Shown one piece after another: positions 38,187 through 46,980 of a stretch of 64,000 bases of DNA. The stretch is from Neptunomonas sp. (GTDB lineage: Bacteria > Pseudomonadota > Gammaproteobacteria > Pseudomonadales > Balneatricaceae), in NCBI RefSeq assembly GCF_016744175.1, contig NZ_JADGEV010000003.1, positions 1 through 64,000 on the forward strand. The letters run 5' to 3'. Position 1 is the first letter of the stretch; the number at the start of each line of letters is the position of its first letter. The notes beneath the pieces were generated by a model. The model was not told where the DNA came from and made no database searches. It saw nothing but the letters and a program-made list of their open reading frames with translations. A program made the translations under genes and the position numbers.

Positions 38187-38221
38187 TCGTGTCAATGTTA
38201 TTTTTTGAGGAATAGTCTTTT

Positions 38222-38794
38222 ATGTCGAGTAAACGCCTTCAGCTTATTAGTACTGCTTTCAGTCTTTTTTATCAAAAGGGTGTTCATGCGGTAGGTATTA
38301 ACGAAATATTAGCAGAATCTGGTGTGGCAAAAAAAACCTTGTACCACCACTTCACCGGGAAAGAAGAGTTAGTGCTTGCGGTACTGGTTTATCGTGACCA
38401 GTGCTTTTGCGACTGGCTTAAAGAAAGGTTAGATTCGGCTGATTCAGGAATGGCAAAAGTTGAAGCGTTATTCGATGCGTTAGACGATTGGTTTAATGAT
38501 CGGGTTGAGGCTTTGTTCGCCTTTCATGGCTGTTTTTTTATCAATGTAAGTGCTGAGTTTGGTGATCTCACACACCCTTTACATCAACAGTGTGCAAAAC
38601 ATAAGCAAAGTGTTGCTTGCATAATTGAGTCTTTGGTTCGGACAACCCACGTTGATGTATCTCGCATTAGCACTGCTACAGATGCATTGTGTTTATTGAA
38701 AGAAGGCGCGATTACATTGGCACATGTTCAGGGAGATCGAAAAGCAGCCATAAAAGCAAAAGAAACAGCAAAGCTGCTTATTCGGTCGTTGTAG
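38222..38794 (+). CDS. TetR/AcrR-family regulator
   Basis: The N-terminal helix-turn-helix is ALAGINEILAESGVAKKTLYHHFTGKEELVLAVL-like, within 190 residues. It is divergent from the HPP gene with paired GTAGAC-N6-GTCTAC operators between them, so it most likely represses both. Its stop codon abuts the stop codon of the next, convergent gene without a gap. Confidence 0.9.
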   Translation: MSSKRLQLISTAFSLFYQKGVHAVGINEILAESGVAKKTLYHHFTGKEELVLAVLVYRDQCFCDWLKERLDSADSGMAKVEALFDALDDWFNDRVEALFAFHGCFFINVSAEFGDLTHPLHQQCAKHKQSVACIIESLVRTTHVDVSRISTATDALCLLKEGAITLAHVQGDRKAAIKAKETAKLLIRSL

Positions 38795-39184
38795 TTATTT
38801 GCGTAAAGCGCGCGACCACTCTTCCATTGCTTTGTTTGCAAAGGGCATGGGGGCTTCAAGAAAACTGACGATATACTTGTCAGAATACTCTGTTATGCCA
38901 AAAGAGCGGGGCCTTACTGCCATCACTAACGCATTAGGCAGTTTGAGGCCAAAGCAAAACACTACGTTTTTTGCAGCCAGAATATCTTCAGATATTTCTC
39001 CTTCTTCTAATGCGTCCGTATGCGCATAGTGATCAAAGGTGGCAATGTAACTCGCTTTTGGGTGCTGCTTAACGCAGTCTTCGAAGTAATTGACAACGTC
39101 TTCAAATCGGCCAAAGCGACATTCTTCTTTACTGACTTCTAGGAAAAATACAGGATACTTTTCTTGGAACATGGTTTGCTTCAT
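38795..39184 (-). CDS. small conserved protein (DUF6858-like)
   Basis: The 129-residue soluble protein contains YIATFDHYAHTDALEEGEI and AKNVVFCFGLKLPNALVMAVRPRS. I associate this pattern with the uncharacterised DUF6858 family, but that match is from memory. No membrane segment or signal peptide. It ends flush with the TetR gene. Function unknown. Confidence 0.65.
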   Translation of the reverse strand: MKQTMFQEKYPVFFLEVSKEECRFGRFEDVVNYFEDCVKQHPKASYIATFDHYAHTDALEEGEISEDILAAKNVVFCFGLKLPNALVMAVRPRSFGITEYSDKYIVSFLEAPMPFANKAMEEWSRALRK

Positions 39185-39288
39185 ACGTACTGTCCTTAAA
39201 ACATAATAATATTAGACTGTCCTAATGTTATTATATTTTAAGAGTAACAAACAACATTTATTATGAGTAGATCTTTCCTTGGAAGCTA

Positions 39289-40278
39289 CTAGAGGCTGTG
39301 TCGGCGAGCTTGCCCAGGAGGGTGGTTATAATAGTGCTTAAATGCTTTGCTAAAGGCCGCCTCTGATGAATAACCTGCCGTTTCTGCAATGTCAATCATA
39401 GCTGTATCTGTCTGTTGAAGCTGGACTTTTGCTTTTTGCATGCGCCAATTGATGAGGTATGTTTTGGGCGGCATACCGACCATTCGAGAGAATTTTTCTG
39501 TAAACGACGTTCTTGATAAGGAAACGGCTTCGCCGAGTCGTTCAACGTTCCAGTAGGCTTTCGTTTCTGAATGGATCAAATTTAATGCTGAACCAATTTG
39601 CACGTCTGCAAGGGCCGCGATATATCCCACATCACTCGATGAACTTGTCATATAAGTGCGCATTAACTGAATGAACAAGACTTCTGTTAAGCGGTCTACC
39701 ATCACTGTCGAGCCTGGAGATGGTAGACGGGACTCATTAGCAAGGACAGTGACTAAGGACCTTAACCAAGCAAGTTCGGGTGTTTCAGATGCTTTTATAT
39801 GAATAAAACATGGCAGATCTTTTACAAAAGGATGGTCCATCGAAGAGTCGTAACTAAACGAGCCACATAATAAGGTGGTGGCTGGGCTTTTCTTTCTTGT
39901 ACTGGTTTTTATAACACTGATGTTTTCTATACTGTTATCTTCTTCTTTGGGTTGAAATGGATTACTACCATTGAGGATATTTTTAACAACATCGGAGCCT
40001 GGCTGTCTTGGACTTTCTGGTGTATCGCTAATCCAATGAGCTCCGCCCGTAGGGAAGGCGACAATGTCTCCTGTTAAGAGCTGCAGTGGTGGGCCTTCTT
40101 CTTTTACATGTTGTAACCAGCAAGAATTCTCGACGACGATATGGAACATACCTTGTTGGCTTGCTTCGATCTCCATTCCCCAAGGCGCACTAAAATCACT
40201 ACAAAAGTAAGTATTGGCGCTAAGGCGAATTGCTTTCAATACATCAGCTAATGCATCCATATTGGCCGTGTTCTCCAT
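39289..40278 (-). CDS. AraC-family regulator with cupin sensor
   Basis: A cupin-like N-terminal half (GDIVAFPTGGAHWISDTPESP) and a C-terminal pair of helix-turn-helices (VSLSRTSFTEKFSRMVGMPPKTYL and GYSSEAAFSKAFKHYYNHPPGQARR), 329 residues. It is divergent from the glutaredoxin-Lpd operon with 123 bases between starts and is its likely regulator. Confidence 0.88.
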   Translation of the reverse strand: MENTANMDALADVLKAIRLSANTYFCSDFSAPWGMEIEASQQGMFHIVVENSCWLQHVKEEGPPLQLLTGDIVAFPTGGAHWISDTPESPRQPGSDVVKNILNGSNPFQPKEEDNSIENISVIKTSTRKKSPATTLLCGSFSYDSSMDHPFVKDLPCFIHIKASETPELAWLRSLVTVLANESRLPSPGSTVMVDRLTEVLFIQLMRTYMTSSSSDVGYIAALADVQIGSALNLIHSETKAYWNVERLGEAVSLSRTSFTEKFSRMVGMPPKTYLINWRMQKAKVQLQQTDTAMIDIAETAGYSSEAAFSKAFKHYYNHPPGQARRHSL

Positions 40279-40401
40279 ATTATCTATACCTTGTAGCCTC
40301 GGTGGTCAAAATGACAATTTATTCAGACATTACAGCATATTCTGTTCAAAGTAGAACTGGATAATAGACCTCAATCTAATTAACAAGAACGAGATTCTAT
40401 T

Positions 40402-40689
40402 ATGGCTACACAAGAAAACATCAAATCACTTTCGCTTTACCATTACCAAAGCTGCCCATTTTGTGCTGCAACTCGCAAAGTAATCCAGCAAACGGGTGTT
40501 GAAATTGAACAAAGAGATGTTCAAAGACAACCACAGCATCGGGCAGCACTCATTAAAGGTGGTGGTAAACCACAGGTCCCTTGCTTACTGATTGAAAAAG
40601 AGAATGGAAAGCACCTTTGGTTGTATGAATCATCTGATATTAACCACTTCCTTCGTGGTTATGCTCAACAGTCGGCACAAAGTGCTTAA
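40402..40689 (+). CDS. glutaredoxin family protein
   Basis: A 95-residue thioredoxin fold with the active site CPFC (Cys18, Cys21) and the cis-Pro motif QVPCLL. It is small and lacks a signal peptide. It heads a likely operon with an Lpd-like flavoprotein and an NrtS-like protein, under the divergent AraC gene. Electron donor and target are unknown. Confidence 0.88.
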   Translation: MATQENIKSLSLYHYQSCPFCAATRKVIQQTGVEIEQRDVQRQPQHRAALIKGGGKPQVPCLLIEKENGKHLWLYESSDINHFLRGYAQQSAQSA

Positions 40690-40744
40690 TTAATGTTAAT
40701 ACCATCGCTAGAAACAGCTTAAGAGAAAACGAAGGGATTTAATC

Positions 40745-42187
40745 ATGAATAAAAGACACGTTGACGTTGCAATCATAGGTACTGGCACAGCGGGAATGGG
40801 GGCATATCGTGCCGCAAGAGAACATACCGATAATCTAGTGCTTATCGAGGGCGCTGAATATGGGACAACGTGCGCACGAGTGGGTTGTATGCCGAGTAAA
40901 TTATTGATAGCTGCTGCAGAGGCTGCTCATCATTCTCAACATACAGAGCTTTTTGGCATAACTACGGGGCAAGTTAAGGTTGATGGTAAAGCTGTGATGA
41001 CGAGAATACAGCGTGAGCGTGACCGTTTTGTGGGTTTCGTTCAAGAAGATGTGGACGCATTTGATGCGGCCCATAAAATCAGAGGCTATGCGACGTTTAA
41101 AGATGATCATACCTTGATAATCGATGATCATACTGAAATCACAGCAGATCGTATTGTCATTGCAACAGGGTCTACACCTGTCTATCCACCATTATTTGCA
41201 GAAGCGGGCGACCGATTACTGACCAATGATGATATTTTTGAGCTGAGCGATTTACCAGAATCCGTTGCTGTATTTGGTCCCGGCGTGATTGGACTAGAGC
41301 TAGGGCAAGCACTGAGCCGGTTGGGTGTAAAAGTTAAAGTCTTTGGCCGTGGAGGCTCTGTCGCCACTATTAGTGATCCTGAGATTAGAGAATATGCAGA
41401 GAAAACATTTAATGAAGAATTTTACTTAGATACTAAAGCTCAGGTAAGTAATATTCGAAAAAAATACGATGGCGTTGAAGTCGTCTATCTGGATAAATCG
41501 GGAGAAGAAGTAACGGAGTTTTTCTCTTACTTATTAGCCGCTACTGGCAGAAAACCTAATGTGGATAAATTGGGATTAGAAAATACGACGGTAAAGCTGG
41601 ATCAGCGAGGTGTGCCAGTGTTTGATCACTACAGCATGCAGGCGACGCCTGATCATATATTTATTGCTGGCGATGTGAATAACAAACTAACACTTTTGCA
41701 TGAAGCAGCAGACGAAGGCCGTATTGCTGGAGGCAATGCCGGACGTTATCCCCAGGTACGTGCTGGACGCAGACGAGCTTTCCTTGGTGTTGTTTTCACC
41801 GAACCACAAATTGCAAATATAGGCTTAAACCTCACCCAACTAGAGGAACGCTATAAGAATACTTATGCCGTTGGAGAAGTCAGCTTTGAAGGGCAGGGAC
41901 GTAGCCGAGTAATGGGTAAAAACAAAGGCATAATGAAGGTATACGCTGAACATGGTTCTGGATTATTACTCGGTGCTGAAATGTTTGGCCCAGCAGCAGA
42001 GCATATAGGCCATCTACTCGCGTGGGCTTTGCAGCAAAGACTTACTATCAAAGACATGCTTGAGATGCCTTTCTACCACCCAGTTATTGAAGAAGGTTTA
42101 CGCACAGCGTTAAGGGATTTAAATGCCACACTGAGACTGGGGCCAGAAGCTGTAAAGGGTTGTCTTGACTGTGGTCCGGGAGCGTAA
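40745..42187 (+). CDS. Lpd/MerA-type pyridine nucleotide-disulfide oxidoreductase
   Basis: The FAD motif GTGTAG (residues 12-17), the redox pair C43-x4-C48 ([12 protein letters not shown]), the NAD(P) motif and the C-terminal His-Glu dyad (FYHPVIEEG) place it with dihydrolipoamide dehydrogenases. It is not next to any 2-oxo acid dehydrogenase genes. The end carries C473-L-D-C476, a position where mercuric reductases and some thioredoxin reductases have a second redox pair. This suggests electron transfer to a small partner, perhaps the adjacent glutaredoxin. Confidence 0.85.
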   Translation: MNKRHVDVAIIGTGTAGMGAYRAAREHTDNLVLIEGAEYGTTCARVGCMPSKLLIAAAEAAHHSQHTELFGITTGQVKVDGKAVMTRIQRERDRFVGFVQEDVDAFDAAHKIRGYATFKDDHTLIIDDHTEITADRIVIATGSTPVYPPLFAEAGDRLLTNDDIFELSDLPESVAVFGPGVIGLELGQALSRLGVKVKVFGRGGSVATISDPEIREYAEKTFNEEFYLDTKAQVSNIRKKYDGVEVVYLDKSGEEVTEFFSYLLAATGRKPNVDKLGLENTTVKLDQRGVPVFDHYSMQATPDHIFIAGDVNNKLTLLHEAADEGRIAGGNAGRYPQVRAGRRRAFLGVVFTEPQIANIGLNLTQLEERYKNTYAVGEVSFEGQGRSRVMGKNKGIMKVYAEHGSGLLLGAEMFGPAAEHIGHLLAWALQQRLTIKDMLEMPFYHPVIEEGLRTALRDLNATLRLGPEAVKGCLDCGPGA

Positions 42188-42189
42188 AG

Positions 42190-42393
42190 ATGAGCAGGCT
42201 GATGCTGCTCAAAGCGTTTAAAGTTGCTGCATTGGTGGGCACAGTGCTGCTGGTGATTAATCAGTATGATGCGCTCTTAGGGGAGACAGAACTACGAGTG
42301 ATTCCTGCCTTACTGACGTATTGCGTTCCCTTTGCCGTGTTTTTGGCAGGGCAAGTGTCTAATCGCCAAAATGCATCATCAGGGCAGCGTTAA
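42190..42393 (+). CDS. NrtS-like small membrane protein
   Basis: The 67-residue protein has two helices and the pattern LKAFKVAALVGTVLLVINQYDALL ... LLTYCVPFAV, which resembles NrtS-like proteins. NrtS of cyanobacteria takes part in nitrate/nitrite uptake, though the bacterial homologues are less studied. It starts three bases after the Lpd-like gene. The flavohemoglobin gene converges on it. Confidence 0.6.
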   Translation: MSRLMLLKAFKVAALVGTVLLVINQYDALLGETELRVIPALLTYCVPFAVFLAGQVSNRQNASSGQR

Positions 42394-42407
42394 TTTTGCT
42401 GCCCTGA
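42379..42407. terminator. bidirectional terminator between nrtS-like and hmp
   Basis: TCAGGGCAGC (42379-42388) and GCTGCCCTGA (42398-42407) pair perfectly over 10 bp around a T-rich loop. The stem overlaps the stop codon of the nrtS-like gene and lies just past the end of hmp, so it can serve both. Confidence 0.7.
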
Positions 42408-42434
42408 GGTACCTGCTAAGTAAACTAATGCTTT

Positions 42435-43637
42435 TTAGAGCGCTTCGTTCGGTCCAAATATTTCATAATGAAGTTGCTCTTCATTAATGTGGAGTTGTTT
42501 TAGTTGTTGGTAAATAGCTTTCATAAAAGGCATGGGCCCACAGAAATAGTACTCGGCTGTTTTGGGGCACAAATCACTTAGCATACCGGTAGTGATGTAA
42601 CCGGTATGGTCGTAATCTAGGCCTAGTTCCGCATTATCAGTATCTTCGTAGCATACAACTTTTGTTAAATTGGGTAGGTCAGCATTGAGCATATTTAGAT
42701 GCTCTCTGAATGCATGTGTCGTTTTATTACGCGTGCCATGTAACCAAGTAATGGGGCGTTTATCTCCCCGTTTAACTAAATAATTTAGCATGCTGAGTAA
42801 GGGCGTTATACCCACACCACCACTGATCAGCACCAAGGGCTTATCTGTGCTCTTCAAATAAAAGTCACCGCCTGGAACATGTACTTGCAAGGTGTCTCCT
42901 ACTTTTACATCAGTATGTAAATAGTTAGAGACTAAACCATGAGGTGAGGTTTCATCCGGTGCAGGTTCTTTTTTAACAGAAATTCGATAGTAATCTTTGC
43001 TGTATGAATCAGAAAGGCTGTATTGACGCAATTCTGTAAAAGGGAAACGATCAGATTTCACTTCTACGCTTAAGTACTGTCCTGGTTGAAATTCTGGTAA
43101 TGGTTTTCCATCTAGAGGTGTTAAGTAAAAAGAAGTAATTTCACTGCTTTGATTGACTTTACGATCGACCTTAAACGCTTTAAATCCGTCCCAACCTTTA
43201 TCAGCGGCGGATTCATAAAGATTTTTTTCTACGCCTATTAAAATGTCTGCTAAACGGCCGTACGCCTCGCTCCATGCGGAGATGACTTCATCAGTTGCTA
43301 CATCTTCTCCGAGAACTTCTCGAATAGATTTTAGTAAGTTTCTACCGACAATAGGGTAATGCTCTGGTTGTATGTCTAGGCTGAAATGCTTAGCTGCAAT
43401 GCGCTCAACAACGGACCCTAGTGTTTCCAATTTATCAATATTAGCCGCGTAACCAAGAATAGCCGACGCGAGTGATGATTGTTGTTTTCCGCTGGCCTGA
43501 TTGGCCATATTAAAAACATGCTTAAGCTGAGGATTTTCTTCAAAAAGTAACGTGTAAAACTGCTTAGTTATAGCGTTACCTTGCGCTGCAATAATAGGGA
43601 CAGTTTGTTTAACAATGGCGATAGATGATGGAGTCAC
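42435..43637 (-). CDS. hmp: flavohemoglobin, nitric oxide dioxygenase
   Basis: An N-terminal globin with proximal H84 and distal Tyr28, then an FAD domain (RQYSLSD) and an NAD domain (GGVGITPLLSML), 400 residues, standard for Hmp. It converts nitric oxide to nitrate with O2 and NADH in the cytoplasm. Two sites resembling NsrR boxes lie upstream, matching the usual control by nitric oxide. It stands alone after the convergent terminator. Confidence 0.95.
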   Translation of the reverse strand: MTPSSIAIVKQTVPIIAAQGNAITKQFYTLLFEENPQLKHVFNMANQASGKQQSSLASAILGYAANIDKLETLGSVVERIAAKHFSLDIQPEHYPIVGRNLLKSIREVLGEDVATDEVISAWSEAYGRLADILIGVEKNLYESAADKGWDGFKAFKVDRKVNQSSEITSFYLTPLDGKPLPEFQPGQYLSVEVKSDRFPFTELRQYSLSDSYSKDYYRISVKKEPAPDETSPHGLVSNYLHTDVKVGDTLQVHVPGGDFYLKSTDKPLVLISGGVGITPLLSMLNYLVKRGDKRPITWLHGTRNKTTHAFREHLNMLNADLPNLTKVVCYEDTDNAELGLDYDHTGYITTGMLSDLCPKTAEYYFCGPMPFMKAIYQQLKQLHINEEQLHYEIFGPNEAL

Positions 43638-43661
43638 GGAGGTTCCTTAATGTTGCTTTAA

Positions 43662-43684
43662 TTGATGTTTATTAAATACATTTT
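43662..43684 (-). promoter_or_regulatory. NsrR-like site 1 upstream of hmp
   Basis: On the minus strand this 23-base site reads AAAATGTATTT... then AAACATC and matches most positions of the NsrR consensus (AAGATGYATTT-N-AAATRCATCTT). It lies 25 bases from the hmp start. Confidence 0.5.
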
Positions 43685-43701
43685 ATTATAATAATGTTCA
43701 T

Positions 43702-43724
43702 AAAGTATATTTTCAATACATTTT
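43702..43724 (-). promoter_or_regulatory. NsrR-like site 2 upstream of hmp
   Basis: On the minus strand it begins AAAATGTATTG and ends in TACTTT, matching about 18 of 23 positions of the NsrR consensus by eye. It lies about 65-87 bases from the hmp start, in the likely promoter. It is the better of the two matches. Confidence 0.52.
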
Positions 43725-43836
43725 ATAGGGCTGGCGATTCCTAGATGCATTAAATAAAACCGTGTTGGGAAAGCGTGGGGTTTCGCGTTCTTTGTCTATA
43801 CTGAAAATGAAATGACATCTTTAGGGGTCAATAGAA

Positions 43837-44073
43837 ATGGAATTTTTACTGATTAAAGTACTGAATTTTTATTCTGGTTACGCACTGGTTCTGGCTTTTA
43901 TGTTGCAAAGTAGCTGGGTGTTGGCTTTGGGATTTATAGCGGCAGTAGGAGCAACGGTGCTGAGGCAAAATAGGCTAGAGCAACTGGCGCAATCGATGCG
44001 CCAGTGTTGTTTACGGTTTCCGACTTGTGGGAAGGCAAAGTACTGCAGATTAAAGCTTGTTAATAAAACCTAG
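43837..44073 (+). CDS. possible small membrane protein, uncertain
   Basis: A 78-residue frame with one or two hydrophobic helices in the first half and a basic, cysteine-bearing second half. AGGGG sits 10-14 bases before the ATG. A strong hairpin inside the frame weakens the case, since the codons there may be shaped by RNA structure. No family recognised. It ends just before the convergent pilin gene. Confidence 0.35.
   Translation: MEFLLIKVLNFYSGYALVLAFMLQSSWVLALGFIAAVGATVLRQNRLEQLAQSMRQCCLRFPTCGKAKYCRLKLVNKT
43983..44005. repeat. strong hairpin inside the small frame
   Basis: ACTGGCGCA (43983-43991) and TGCGCCAGT (43997-44005) form a 9-bp GC-rich stem around ATCGA, followed by a T-rich stretch. 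It could end transcription for this strand or for the leftward pilin operon. Confidence 0.55.
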
Positions 44074-44074
44074 T

Positions 44075-44938
44075 TTAAGGATCTATCGTAATACTTATCT
44101 CAGGGATACCACTATCGAGCAGGCTGTGAACATATACCGCATTCGCTGTATAGGTAAACCCTGTCAATTCTGTTGAACTACAATCTGTTGCTGCTGCTCC
44201 TATTTTCTTTTGAACAGTTAGGACAACTTTGCCTCCAAGAGAAGGCGTAATAGATGTTGGAGCTGAGTTTAAATCCACATCAGATGAGAGAGCAGTGCTG
44301 GATAAACAAAATTTCCCGTCCAGTTCTCCTGTATTATTTGTGAGATTAAGAGTGATTTCTGCTCCCTCGTAGTGGCTTGCAGGAATGGCTAAATCTTGGT
44401 CTTCTTCATAGATAACATCAGCAGGCTCAGATGAGGTTGTCCCACTGGTTTGATCCAGTCCTAAAGAAGCAATAACAATATTGTCACCCGCACTTACACT
44501 TCCTCCGCTTGCATTCAAATAAGACAATGCATTGCCCCAACCATCCAGCAAATCGCTATCGGATAGGTATGGCCCTTTCCAGCTAGCTGCTTGGGTTTCC
44601 CATGTATTACCTGCGGTTGTGCAGTCACTTGAGGTACTGTTTGATCCATCAGAACAATATTCTTGTTGAGTGAGTTGGATAAGATAAGCGGGTACAGTTT
44701 TGGTGTCTGCTATAAAGCCACTAAATATGGGTTGTCCATTTAACGTACGTGATACATCGCCAATGATGGCATAGCGGATTTTTTCCATACGTTGCTGAGT
44801 AGTTTCATAGCGTTGCTGGTTGGTTTCGCTCACCATAAAATCAGTCGCTAGTGAGGAGACTAATCCTAGAAGTGCAATCACTACAATCAATTCTAATAAA
44901 GTGAAGCCGCGCTCTTGTCGGCGAGTGTTATTGCTCAT
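44075..44938 (-). CDS. type II/IV prepilin-like protein
   Basis: A short leader MSNNTRRQERG is followed by FTLLELIVVIALLGLVSSLA, the prepilin cleavage and membrane helix with Glu at +5. The 287-residue length and the late position in the operon suggest a pseudopilin. It is translated in a 4-base overlap with the preceding pilin gene. It contains a long soluble domain with Cys residues near the end. Confidence 0.88.
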   Translation of the reverse strand: MSNNTRRQERGFTLLELIVVIALLGLVSSLATDFMVSETNQQRYETTQQRMEKIRYAIIGDVSRTLNGQPIFSGFIADTKTVPAYLIQLTQQEYCSDGSNSTSSDCTTAGNTWETQAASWKGPYLSDSDLLDGWGNALSYLNASGGSVSAGDNIVIASLGLDQTSGTTSSEPADVIYEEDQDLAIPASHYEGAEITLNLTNNTGELDGKFCLSSTALSSDVDLNSAPTSITPSLGGKVVLTVQKKIGAAATDCSSTELTGFTYTANAVYVHSLLDSGIPEISITIDP

Positions 44939-45630
44939 CCGTTTTTCCTCAAAATAGTGACCAGATCATCTCCGTTATTATAGATACTGTCTTTACCCGC
45001 ACTGATGAGAGCAATACAGTTATCAGTAACAGCAGGGCAGTCGGGATTGCCAGCTTCAAAGTAATCTAACCGGTATTGGTAGGGCATTCCTGCTGCTGCA
45101 CGGGGAACCCATTGCCCTTTGTTGTGGATGGCAAAACAGTTATCAGTATTGCTATATTCACGGGCACGTTCATAAGTGTCTTCGAGTGCAATAAAGGTGG
45201 AGGTCATATCTACAGAAACGAGGTCGCAATCGCTGCTTAAGGGGGCTCCTTCTGCAAAATGCAGGCGTTGCTGAGATGTTGTTGTTAAGTAAGGCCCGTT
45301 CCATCCACGAGCTACATCGGCTTGCCAAGGTAGGATGTCAACGTTACTGCTTTGAGGTGAGCTAAAGAGAAAATCAAAGTTACTGTCATGGGCAACAGAA
45401 TCTGTTGAGTTAAATACACCCTCTTGTGGAAAGTAGCCTGTATCTTGTTTAAAGCGATAAACTGCATTAGCGATATTGTTCATTTCGACTCTAGCTAATT
45501 GGTCACGTGCTTCACCGTCGTAGCTATCAATCGCAGTAACGGCAATGCCGGCCATGGCAGCCAGTACCGATATGACGACTAAAAGCTCTATCAGTGTAAA
45601 GCCAGCCTGAGTGTTTTTTCTCGTGTTCAT
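44935..45630 (-). CDS. type II/IV prepilin-like protein
   Basis: Leader MNTRKNTQAG, then FTLIELLVVISVLAAMAG with Glu +5; 231 residues. It begins within the last four bases of the ATPase gene and ends within the start of the next pilin gene, so the three are translationally coupled. Probably a minor pilin or pseudopilin of the same machine. Its soluble domain is Cys-rich. Confidence 0.88.
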   Translation of the reverse strand: MNTRKNTQAGFTLIELLVVISVLAAMAGIAVTAIDSYDGEARDQLARVEMNNIANAVYRFKQDTGYFPQEGVFNSTDSVAHDSNFDFLFSSPQSSNVDILPWQADVARGWNGPYLTTTSQQRLHFAEGAPLSSDCDLVSVDMTSTFIALEDTYERAREYSNTDNCFAIHNKGQWVPRAAAGMPYQYRLDYFEAGNPDCPAVTDNCIALISAGKDSIYNNGDDLVTILRKNG

Positions 45631-46970
45631 ACTAATGCCTCTTCTTCGCTGACATGCTGTTTAGTGGCGTTTATCTGTGGAGAGGGCAGCAGGTGTTCAT
45701 CGGGTTCTAAAAGCCCGAGTACACGTTCTACTTCTTCTATATCTGTGATACCCGCTTTCACTTTATTTAAAGCGCTGCGGCGAAGGTCTTGAATGTTATT
45801 TTTTGTTAAATAATCGGATAACTCCGCATCGCTGGCATCTTCGCCAATAAGCTGTGCGAGATGTTGGGTGATTGGCATTACTTGAAATATACCGATGCGC
45901 CCTTTATAGCCTGTGTACTGGCCTTCTGCCTGTGCACGGTAAAGTGTTAAATTAGCCAGTTCATCCTCTCTAAACCCTAACGCTAGGAGTTTGGCTTTTG
46001 GAACAATCACTTCTTCGCGTGTTTCAGGGTCTAGCCGTCTGAGTAAGCGCTGGCTAATGATTAACGTAACAGTCGAGGATATGTTGTAAGCATCTATCCC
46101 AAGGTTCCTTAAGCGAGGAATGGCTTTGGGGGCGGTAGTGGCGTGCAGTGTAGACAGCACTAAATGCCCGGTGTGGGCTGCTTTAATCGCAGTATCCAGC
46201 GTGGTTTGGTCTCGCATCTCACCAAGCATGATGACGTCGGGGTCTTGTCGTAAAATAGTGCGAGCGGCTTCGGCAAAACTGATTCGCTCAGAGATACTGA
46301 TTTGGTTAATGCCATTTAGGTCAATTTCTACTGGATCTTCAACAGTATAAATAGAGCGAGGCTGGCGGTTAATCTGTTTAATTAAGGTATACAGACTAAC
46401 GGTTTTTCCACTGCCGGTTGGCCCTGTAACCAACACCATTCCTTGTTGGCGTGCTATAGCACTTTGAACCGCAGGGATTTGGGAACCCTCAAGGCCAAGT
46501 AAGTTAAGTTGTAATAGATTTTCAGGAAGGTATAGCAAACGTAATACGATGGTTTCGCCATGCAGGGTTGGAATAACAGAACAACGGAAATCAAACCCAC
46601 TGCTGTTTTGCTCGCCCAACACCACTTTAAAGCGGCCGCCCTGCGCGATACGCTGCTCGGAGATATCTAATCCAGCAACCACTTTTAAGCGTGCCGACAA
46701 TAAATGTCCAAAGCCTTTTGGCATGTCTGCTATATCTTGCATTAAGCCATCGGTACGAAAACGAATGCGGTAATGATCTGCGTACGGCTCAAAGTGAATA
46801 TCCGAGACCCCTTGCTCGATCGCAGTCATCAATGTGCGATTAAGAAATAACGGAGCACTAAGATCATCATGAAGGTCGTTAATATTAGTGTCGTCAGCCA
46901 AGCCGTTATTGGTGTTAGTAAACGAGAGCTGGTTTAAATCCGATGGGGTCTTTTTTAGTGATAAATTCAT
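45627..46970 (-). CDS. GspE/PilB-type secretion ATPase
   Basis: The 447-residue ATPase has Walker A GPTGSGKT at 183-190, an Asp box, Walker B IMLGEMRDQTT and a His box. It lacks most of the N-terminal domain of long GspE proteins and the tetracysteine zinc motif. It is encoded between GspF and two pilin genes, 11 bases from GspF. It is the second GspE/PilB-like ATPase in the cluster. Confidence 0.9.
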   Translation of the reverse strand: MNLSLKKTPSDLNQLSFTNTNNGLADDTNINDLHDDLSAPLFLNRTLMTAIEQGVSDIHFEPYADHYRIRFRTDGLMQDIADMPKGFGHLLSARLKVVAGLDISEQRIAQGGRFKVVLGEQNSSGFDFRCSVIPTLHGETIVLRLLYLPENLLQLNLLGLEGSQIPAVQSAIARQQGMVLVTGPTGSGKTVSLYTLIKQINRQPRSIYTVEDPVEIDLNGINQISISERISFAEAARTILRQDPDVIMLGEMRDQTTLDTAIKAAHTGHLVLSTLHATTAPKAIPRLRNLGIDAYNISSTVTLIISQRLLRRLDPETREEVIVPKAKLLALGFREDELANLTLYRAQAEGQYTGYKGRIGIFQVMPITQHLAQLIGEDASDAELSDYLTKNNIQDLRRSALNKVKAGITDIEEVERVLGLLEPDEHLLPSPQINATKQHVSEEEALV

Positions 46971-46980
46971 ACGTTGGCTC

